DNA of 43,011 bases from a candidate division TM6 bacterium GW2011_GWF2_38_10 (GTDB lineage: Bacteria; Babelota; Babeliae; Babelales; RVW-14), in the NCBI GenBank assembly GCA_000992305.1, contig LBTY01000013.1:1-43011 (forward strand), in the 5' to 3' direction. How positions within the stretch are numbered: position 1 is the first letter of the stretch; the number at the start of each line of letters is the position of its first letter. Both the position numbers and the translations under genes were made by a program. Below, one piece after another: positions 37,030 to 43,011 of the stretch. Below the pieces are notes generated by a model, which saw only the letters and a program-made list of their open reading frames with translations, was not told where the DNA came from and made no database searches.

Positions 37030-40000
37030 TTATGCATCGCCATAGGGTTTTATACGATACACATCCTTAAATAATCCATCGGGATAATACATCCCAAAAT
37101 AAAGTGGCAATGTACACTTTTCAAATAACAAAAGTGCCGCAGCATAATCATCTTGATTCCCAGAACGAATAACAATATCAGCATCCGGATCTTTTACCAT
37201 CATATCCATGGTTGTAACAAGCCGTATAAAAAATTTAATCGCTGATTTGTAGTCAGCGTCCCCAACATACACCGTTTTGTGTCCCAGCAACGCAGCTGTT
37301 ATGCCATGCACAGGGAGCTTTCCACTGGCAACTGCAAGCGCTTTCATTTGCTCAAAAAAAACTTCACCTATTGAACCACTCGTTACATCTTTGTACAAAG
37401 AACTTGTTGGATATACAAGCCCACCGTTTTCTGCGCGATATTTTGTAAGCCATAAATTCACCAACGAATTCTGATCTTGCTCACGTGCTTCACCTTGACC
37501 GCGAGCATCGCACCCACCAGAATATGCATAAAGAGCAACGTTTGTTCCACCAACATCCCACGCATGCAAATAAGGTCTCTTTTCAAATTCAGCAAAATAT
37601 CCATGCTTTGCATCAACATTAAACCGCTTATAAATAGCATCAATTACCGTTGATATTTTTGCGTCTTTATTCCAAGCTGTAAACGGATCAACAGGCTCAA
37701 CAAGATATAACATACCGTTATTATCTTTTTTAAGCATTAACGGAACAACCCAAAATTGTTCGTCTTTAAGATAATACGTTCCACGGTCATGTTTTTGAGC
37801 AAACAAAAAATTACACAAAGACAAATACCAGCGCGCTCGTATAAGACGCAATGCCGGCGTTAAAAGAGCAACATCTTTTGTTTGTACATTAAGCGCATAC
37901 AACACGCGAACGGTTTTTTCTTTGGTAGTAGAAACATAAAGATCAGTTTGAATCCCTTGCTGATATGGCCGATCTAATAAAAGCTCCCCAACATCATCCC
38001 ACAATTTGTTCAGCGAATCACATTGCAGAACTTCACGAAAAATATGTTCAATTTTTTGGCCAAACAAATAAACATCGTCAAGATTACTCTGCTGAACGTT
38101 TACAAACGATTTTGATAAGCCAAAATGCTTCTGTAATTGCTCAATCTGCAACGCACATTTTTGATCAACCATCTCGTTAATCAAAGCATTATCCTGATCT
38201 GAAATATGCCCCATAACATCGCGCAAAACAGGCGTTAATGATGCAAGACTAATCCCCGCCAACGAACGATTAAGTCGTCCATCCTCTATGCAACAACTTA
38301 ATGCCAAGCGTACCTTTGTTTCCAATGCAAAAAATGATCTAAAAGCATCACCAAGCTCTTTGTCCTGAAAATTATGCAATAATTCCCCGCCGCTCACAAA
38401 CGAACGATACAAACTATGGTCAACAACAAACGAACGCTCAAGCAATGCCATTTGCTGCAATAAAAAATTGATACGGACATTTTCTCGCGAAGACCGAGGA
38501 TACATACTTAAAAAATCAACAAATATAACTTTTTTTATCCCCTGCGCCGCAAGTCGCTCAAGCAAATCATTAACAAAATCGTTATACCACAGCGGAAATC
38601 GAACTCCATGAATAAAATGCATCTGCTCAGCATCAATATTTTTTAGACCCTCTGATCGCACTAATCCTAAGTCTTGTAACACACGCAGTTCCCACGGATG
38701 CTCACGATGACACAAACACCACTGCCCCTGATATAAAAAAGGAATCCATGTATTTGTTGCTTGCTTTGCTAATAAAACAATATTTTTATAAAACCAGGCA
38801 ATATCATCACCTTGATTATCAGCATGATCAAAAAAATCTCCACGAGCAACCGCAGTTTGAGCCTCCGCAAGCCGTACATAATAATCAGATTCAAGCTGCG
38901 GCAAAATAGTTCTTGCATAGTCACTCATCTGCGCAAGCCGTTCTTGAGATAATTCCGTTGCAGCATCTACAAACACTATGCCATCTGGTTTATAGGTAAA
39001 ATGACTAATTTGAGCGGGCATATCCGCAATAAAAACCTTATCTTTGTACTGAAATAATTCGCACAGCTGCGATGACGAATTGTTAACATGCTCAAATTGT
39101 TCATACTGTAAGCCATGTTTCATTGAATTTTGAATATTCCCCAGCATCGTACTTTTGCCAACGCCATCAACAAAACTACAAAAAATATAAACCGTATTTT
39201 GCTCATCTACTGGCTGCAAGTGTGGCAAAAACTGTTGCACAAAAGTTTGCGCATTGCGCGTTGCATCTTTTTTCTGTTTTGATGAAATTTCAATAGGATA
39301 GGTAATATCAGGGCCTGTAAAAAATTTTAAACATGGCAATGTCGACTCCGTAAGATAATTAAGATACTCAATTGAAAAAAGAATATCCTGCGTCCCCGCA
39401 ACCTGCCGGGTTCCTATTTTAAATTCGTCACGATACAAAATATGCCAATACTCACAAACAAGTTGAAAAAGCGTTTTGATATCACCTTTTTTGTACGCGG
39501 CAGCCACAGCCTTTTTTACACGACACATAATAGAAAAAAATTCACCAAACGCATCTTCTTGAAAAATAGCCGCGCGATCGTCAAATACCAAAATACTCTC
39601 AGGGTTAACATGCTCTAAAAGCGCCATCCCTTCAAAATATTGTCGATTAATTTCGTTAACGTCTTTAAATAAAAAGCCCGTCATAATCCCAAACATATTA
39701 TGCAATTTCATAGACCATCCAGCATCTTTTTTGAATGATGCTTCATCATTAATTTTTGGCATACAAAAATTAGTATAGTACGATGGTATCGCCTGTTCTT
39801 CATAACCAAAAATAATCATGCGCCCAGAAAGATCAAAAGATTGATCACGCAACCGCTGCTCAAGCGTCTTAAAACTTTGTGCGGTACGCTCCAATAAAAA
39901 AGGGTGATATTCATGCGTATAGCGCCCCTCAGGAGTACTTTCATAGTGCTTAATAAAACTTTTTATAAAGGCACTATGACTCATAGCATCATGCTGCCCA

Positions 40001-40077
40001 AAACTCGTCTTGACCGTAGCAAAGCTTACGATAAAAACACTTAGATAACCTATCATTCGTAGATGAATATGAACCAT
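37030..40077 (-). CDS. Large exported P-loop protein of unknown family (1015 residues)
   Basis: I do not recognise this family. Residues 1-27 look like a signal peptide (basic start, then MIGYLSVFIVSFATVKTSFG). A helical domain follows to about 290, then a P-loop, IFCSFVDGVGKSTMLGNI (about 298-315), resembling the D-G-x-G-K-S-T loop of thymidylate-kinase-like P-loop kinases. KVFIADMP, near 345-352, could be a Walker B strand. Later conserved-looking points are KKVIFVDFLSMYPRSSRENVR and a C-terminal WDVGGTNVALYAYSGG, which recalls sugar-kinase phosphate loops (D-x-G-G-T-N). GGGGG lies five bases before the ATG. It is last in the four-gene operon. Export combined with an ATP-binding motif is unusual and points to action outside the cell, or to a misread signal peptide. 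Confidence 0.8.
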   Translation of the reverse strand: MVHIHLRMIGYLSVFIVSFATVKTSFGQHDAMSHSAFIKSFIKHYESTPEGRYTHEYHPFLLERTAQSFKTLEQRLRDQSFDLSGRMIIFGYEEQAIPSYYTNFCMPKINDEASFKKDAGWSMKLHNMFGIMTGFLFKDVNEINRQYFEGMALLEHVNPESILVFDDRAAIFQEDAFGEFFSIMCRVKKAVAAAYKKGDIKTLFQLVCEYWHILYRDEFKIGTRQVAGTQDILFSIEYLNYLTESTLPCLKFFTGPDITYPIEISSKQKKDATRNAQTFVQQFLPHLQPVDEQNTVYIFCSFVDGVGKSTMLGNIQNSMKHGLQYEQFEHVNNSSSQLCELFQYKDKVFIADMPAQISHFTYKPDGIVFVDAATELSQERLAQMSDYARTILPQLESDYYVRLAEAQTAVARGDFFDHADNQGDDIAWFYKNIVLLAKQATNTWIPFLYQGQWCLCHREHPWELRVLQDLGLVRSEGLKNIDAEQMHFIHGVRFPLWYNDFVNDLLERLAAQGIKKVIFVDFLSMYPRSSRENVRINFLLQQMALLERSFVVDHSLYRSFVSGGELLHNFQDKELGDAFRSFFALETKVRLALSCCIEDGRLNRSLAGISLASLTPVLRDVMGHISDQDNALINEMVDQKCALQIEQLQKHFGLSKSFVNVQQSNLDDVYLFGQKIEHIFREVLQCDSLNKLWDDVGELLLDRPYQQGIQTDLYVSTTKEKTVRVLYALNVQTKDVALLTPALRLIRARWYLSLCNFLFAQKHDRGTYYLKDEQFWVVPLMLKKDNNGMLYLVEPVDPFTAWNKDAKISTVIDAIYKRFNVDAKHGYFAEFEKRPYLHAWDVGGTNVALYAYSGGCDARGQGEAREQDQNSLVNLWLTKYRAENGGLVYPTSSLYKDVTSGSIGEVFFEQMKALAVASGKLPVHGITAALLGHKTVYVGDADYKSAIKFFIRLVTTMDMMVKDPDADIVIRSGNQDDYAAALLLFEKCTLPLYFGMYYPDGLFKDVYRIKPYGDA

Positions 40078-40101
40078 GCGGCCCCCGTTTTTCTGAATGC
40101 G

Positions 40102-40896
40102 CTACGACAAATATTTTTTTAACGAAAACTGCCCTTTGCTATCTGCATCTAGTAATTCTCGCACCATTTGCTCCTTATCTTGCCCCAATTTGCGTTGCAA
40201 TAATTGTAATAAATCACGAACCTTTTTATACGCTTCTTGATACAGCTCTTCATAGGGCGTTGTTGCAAGAAGCGGAACAATAGTCTCGATATCTTTATAA
40301 AAACGCTCCGCTTTGCCAATGTCCTTAGCAAGCACCCCTTCATTAAAAAGTTTTACTGCATAATCAAAACACAATGCATAAAACTGACCGTAAATCTCGG
40401 GATACTCTCGCTTAATAAAAACGCTCAAGGGCTCAAGAGGCATGTTATCAAGCGCATCAAATTCCGTTCCACCCAAAAAAGAAAACCCTGTGTTCCGTGG
40501 AACATACACCCGGCCATCAACACCGCTTATGAATGCCTTGCGCACATATGCATGCAACAACGAACATTGATCTAAAAAAAACTCCCAATAATACATTAAT
40601 GAAAATCCATCAGGCTTATTGGCAACATAAAACCATGGCTCGTGCGCAATAAGATCAATGATCGTTTTTAAACGACCTGCAACAACATGCGGCTCCTGCC
40701 CCGAAAAAAAATAATCACGAATAGCTAATGCTTTAGGATAATAATGCTGAACATAGGAACTATAAAACTCTTGCGCATGCGCTGCAATGGCAACCGTTTC
40801 ATCCGCACAAGGATTGTCATCAAAACGTGCTAACATGCTGGCCTGCAAGCAACACACACATAAAGCACAGCATATTTTTTTTATCGTTATGGCCAT
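40102..40896 (-). CDS. Exported helical protein of unknown family (264 residues)
   Basis: A signal peptide is clear: IKK, then ICCALCVCCLQASMLA, with probable cleavage near residue 23; a Cys in this stretch could in principle be lipidated, but no clean lipobox is seen. The mature part is helical and Tyr/Phe-rich, with no known motif. Its C-terminal third, from DIGKAERFYKDIETIVPLL to the end, looks like coiled coil. A strong AGGAG ribosome site lies six bases before the ATG. It is the third gene of the operon, 14 bases from the gene before and 24 from the gene after, so it is probably made together with the large P-loop protein. Confidence 0.75.
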   Translation of the reverse strand: MAITIKKICCALCVCCLQASMLARFDDNPCADETVAIAAHAQEFYSSYVQHYYPKALAIRDYFFSGQEPHVVAGRLKTIIDLIAHEPWFYVANKPDGFSLMYYWEFFLDQCSLLHAYVRKAFISGVDGRVYVPRNTGFSFLGGTEFDALDNMPLEPLSVFIKREYPEIYGQFYALCFDYAVKLFNEGVLAKDIGKAERFYKDIETIVPLLATTPYEELYQEAYKKVRDLLQLLQRKLGQDKEQMVRELLDADSKGQFSLKKYLS

Positions 40897-40910
40897 AGCA
40901 ACTCCTCAAC

Positions 40911-41828
40911 CTACGCTAAAATATTTTTGCCTAAAGTTGTAATACAATGGGCCACCTGCGCAAAATAAGCATCTTGCGTCGCACGAATGCGTTCAAAATC
41001 CTCAGCGCAAGGATGATCAAAATAATCCTGCATGTTACCTGTGTACGTTTCGCACGATGCTATAACAAGCTTTTTTTGCTCATGAAAATTTTTTAAAAAA
41101 CCTCTATCATCAGCATGTTTTTTGCGTGCCAAAGCAGATAAAAAACCAAGAGCATCTTCGAGCGTCACTATAAAAGATTCATGTTGACGCTGTAACTCTT
41201 GAGCTAAAAACAACGCACATGAATCGCCCTGCAATGCTTGCTGCGCTTCATTGCACGCTATGTTATAAAGTTCCATAGTATGGCCCGTAGATTGTGCTAT
41301 CACATCAAGTAATAAACAATAAAAATCCAAACGAGAATCTGCGCTAAAAAAAGCCTTCATCTTGTTAATCATGTTTAATGTCCATTCACGACCTGATCCA
41401 AATGTAGTAAGAAAAAATCCACCAAGCGCAACATACAATGCTTTTTTAAATGATTTTTCAATAACTCCTGAAATCGTTTTTTTATACTGCTGTTCTTTTC
41501 TTTGCTGTTGAAAAAAACTTTCCATATCATGATGCACCGAATCAACATTATCAGATTTTTTTGCTGACTGAACATCATCCCTGCCGGCCGCGTGCTGTTT
41601 ATATTTGTTTATTACCCACCACACGCCAGCAGCCGCGCCGACCCCCGCAGCACACCACATTGACGTATGAACAAGCGCCATTGTGCGCAATTCTTGTGCA
41701 GCATTTTGTTCAGCAACGGCACTCCGCTCATGCGAAAAATGTTGCAAAACAACTTGCTGTGCGCCGAGCAAGCAGCCCACAAAACTCATTAAAAAAGCAA
41801 ATCCGCCACCCCACTTAATTTGCATCAT
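40911..41828 (-). CDS. Membrane/exported protein of unknown family (about 305 residues)
   Basis: The start is ambiguous: ATG 41828, ATG 41825 or GTG 41834, all within the end of the upstream gene, so translation is coupled to it. The N-terminal segment GGGFAFLMSFVGCLLGA is a signal peptide; a Gly/Ala-rich membrane helix follows (MWCAAGVGAAAGVWWVI, about 57-73), then a charged, Gln-rich linker (FFQQQRKEQQYKK), a third hydrophobic segment (ALYVALGGFFLTTFG, about 128-142) and a helical C-terminal domain. No family is recognised. The pattern suggests a small inner-membrane protein with a soluble C-terminal domain. It is second in the operon. Confidence 0.73.
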   Translation of the reverse strand: MMQIKWGGGFAFLMSFVGCLLGAQQVVLQHFSHERSAVAEQNAAQELRTMALVHTSMWCAAGVGAAAGVWWVINKYKQHAAGRDDVQSAKKSDNVDSVHHDMESFFQQQRKEQQYKKTISGVIEKSFKKALYVALGGFFLTTFGSGREWTLNMINKMKAFFSADSRLDFYCLLLDVIAQSTGHTMELYNIACNEAQQALQGDSCALFLAQELQRQHESFIVTLEDALGFLSALARKKHADDRGFLKNFHEQKKLVIASCETYTGNMQDYFDHPCAEDFERIRATQDAYFAQVAHCITTLGKNILA

Positions 41829-42948
41829 ATCCACTCATTGACTGTGGGTATCCCGCCATCCCGGCATAACGACTGGTTGGTTTTGCATTACCAAGATCAA
41901 AAGACTCACTACGTGGTGCTTCTTTAGGATCTGTTATTAATAATCGATCAAGTTTTTCAAATAAATTATCAATATTTGCTGATATTTCATCAATAATTTT
42001 TGATCGTACCCCAACACCCATTTTTGCTGCCAAATCTTTAATCGATGCCGTAGAACGCAACATCGTGGTAACTTGAGTAAGCCATGAACCCAACTGCTTA
42101 GCAATAAAAACAATCTCAGGATTTTTTGATTGATTATAATATCCAACACGATCATTAATCATATCAGCAAAAAAATTAAATTGATCAGCATAATGCATGA
42201 GCAACAACCCACCCATCACCTGTTCCTGATCTGCCTCTTGCGAGCCATCTTCAAATGACATCATCCGCGACGTAACATCGCGCCCGCGAGACTCAATGCC
42301 CATATAACCACTAACAAGCCCATTCAATCCTGTAAAGCAGGACTTTACCGTTGCGCGCCAGATTCTTACATCTGCAGATCTAAATCCACGTTTACCATGA
42401 TGAAAAAGATATGAATGTAACGTTTCACATGACTCACTTACCCAACGACTAACACTTTTCCAGGCCTCTCCAAGTACGCCATTAACGGTCGTCTCGGTAA
42501 CTTTACCAACAAAGTCTCCAATGGCAGAAGCGCCTCGCGCATAACATCCTTGTTTTATACCTTCTACAACATCATCACCCAACGTTAAATCACGAAACAT
42601 TTCAATATTATCCTTACCCGCAATGCCTCGCGCCATAATATCTGCCATTCCTCTTTTTTTACCAGCATCAGCCAATTCTTGCTTTAATTTTTCAATCTCC
42701 TTATCTATTAACATCATCACCTTTTCTTCAGTTGCCAGCTTTCGTTGTTTTTCAAGTTCAGACAACTGCCTTAGCACTTCTGTTTTAAACTTAAATTGCA
42801 TTGTTAGAGAAGAATCATTTCCATAATAATTATATCCCCAAGGAACATTCCAACCAGGATAGTCATGAGACTTAGACCCTGATAATGGAAAAAAATTAAT
42901 TATTCCACAAAAAATTACAATTGCCTGAGTAACTCGTTTACACATCAT
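41815..42948 (-). CDS. Exported protein of unknown family (377 residues), first gene of the operon
   Basis: A signal peptide (VTQAIVIFCGIINFFPLSG, about residues 6-24) is followed by a Trp/Tyr/Asn-rich patch (YPGWNVPWGYNYYGN), a Lys/Glu-rich coiled coil (about 55-98), and a helical remainder containing Gly-rich stretches (MARGIAGKDN, ARGASAIGDFVG). No known domain is recognised. The C-terminal tail (SRYAGMAGYPQSMSGYDAN) is low-complexity, Gly/Tyr/Ser-rich. A ribosome site, TAAGGA, precedes the double ATG at 42948/42945. The stop codon overlaps the start region of the next gene. The upstream 60 bases to the window edge hold AT-rich, promoter-like sequence, but no clear consensus. Confidence 0.75.
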   Translation of the reverse strand: MMCKRVTQAIVIFCGIINFFPLSGSKSHDYPGWNVPWGYNYYGNDSSLTMQFKFKTEVLRQLSELEKQRKLATEEKVMMLIDKEIEKLKQELADAGKKRGMADIMARGIAGKDNIEMFRDLTLGDDVVEGIKQGCYARGASAIGDFVGKVTETTVNGVLGEAWKSVSRWVSESCETLHSYLFHHGKRGFRSADVRIWRATVKSCFTGLNGLVSGYMGIESRGRDVTSRMMSFEDGSQEADQEQVMGGLLLMHYADQFNFFADMINDRVGYYNQSKNPEIVFIAKQLGSWLTQVTTMLRSTASIKDLAAKMGVGVRSKIIDEISANIDNLFEKLDRLLITDPKEAPRSESFDLGNAKPTSRYAGMAGYPQSMSGYDAN

Positions 42949-43011
42949 ATATCATTCCTTAACATTATTAATAGTACTGATCAGCATGCATATACAACGA
43001 TATACCATATC

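Noticed and set aside
37030..40077. Calling the 1015-residue protein a thymidylate kinase
   Set aside because: Only the P-loop resembles that family; size, signal peptide and the rest do not fit.
1..43011. CRISPR array or insertion sequence
   Set aside because: No regularly spaced direct repeats and no transposase-like protein were seen; the only repeats are two palindromes, one 29-bp pair and one inverted repeat.

Overview
This window is AT-rich, gene-dense bacterial DNA. The gene content looks like a reduced-genome, host-associated bacterium. Many short exported proteins of unknown family, an ankyrin-repeat protein, tandem paralogues, MNT/HEPN pairs, an AAA-ATPase-like/PD-(D/E)XK protein and the ThyX route to dTMP sit among housekeeping repair genes. 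The best overall fit is Candidatus Dependentiae (TM6/Babelota), an inference from gene style only, since no rRNA or marker gene is present to settle it. MltA implies a peptidoglycan wall, and numerous signal peptides imply an active export route.

Layout. 1-9.7 kb: 3' part of a membrane-anchored MutS-like ATPase, an MNT/HEPN pair overlapping its tail, an MFS transporter, then a long minus-strand run: exported pseudo-M48-like protein, DEAD-box helicase, GNAT, exported HExxH peptidase, a second MNT/HEPN pair with a degenerate MNT, and an EamA transporter. 9.7-14.1 kb: two exported paralogues that share their 5' leader, Sua5/TsaC and an ankyrin protein. 14.2-20 kb: two exostosin-like glycosyltransferases, the shorter one abutting tRNA-Asn; tRNA-Val and tRNA-Asn behind a clear promoter; a DUF3307 membrane protein translationally linked to uvrB; and mltA. 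20-27.5 kb: a RecO-like gene followed by a giant coiled-coil MscS channel, a bidirectional terminator, a tmRNA gene (ssrA) with its own promoter, and a uvrA with a strongly shortened insertion domain. 27.7-33.6 kb: a tandem pair of exported M16 zinc peptidases separated by a 16-bp perfect inverted repeat. 33.6-37 kb: thyX-dcd (dTMP/dUTP supply), REP-like palindromes, and the AAA-ATPase/nuclease gene bracketed by 29-bp near-identical direct repeats. 37-43 kb: a compact four-gene minus-strand operon of exported or membrane proteins of no recognised family, ending in a 1015-residue protein that combines a signal peptide with a P-loop.

The strongest leads for new biology are the 37-43 kb operon (a possible secreted P-loop effector with exported partners), the divergent tmRNA 3' domain, the compact UvrA, the recently duplicated M16 pair, and the repeat-bracketed ATPase/nuclease cassette. 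All family calls are from motif recognition by eye; no database search was possible.
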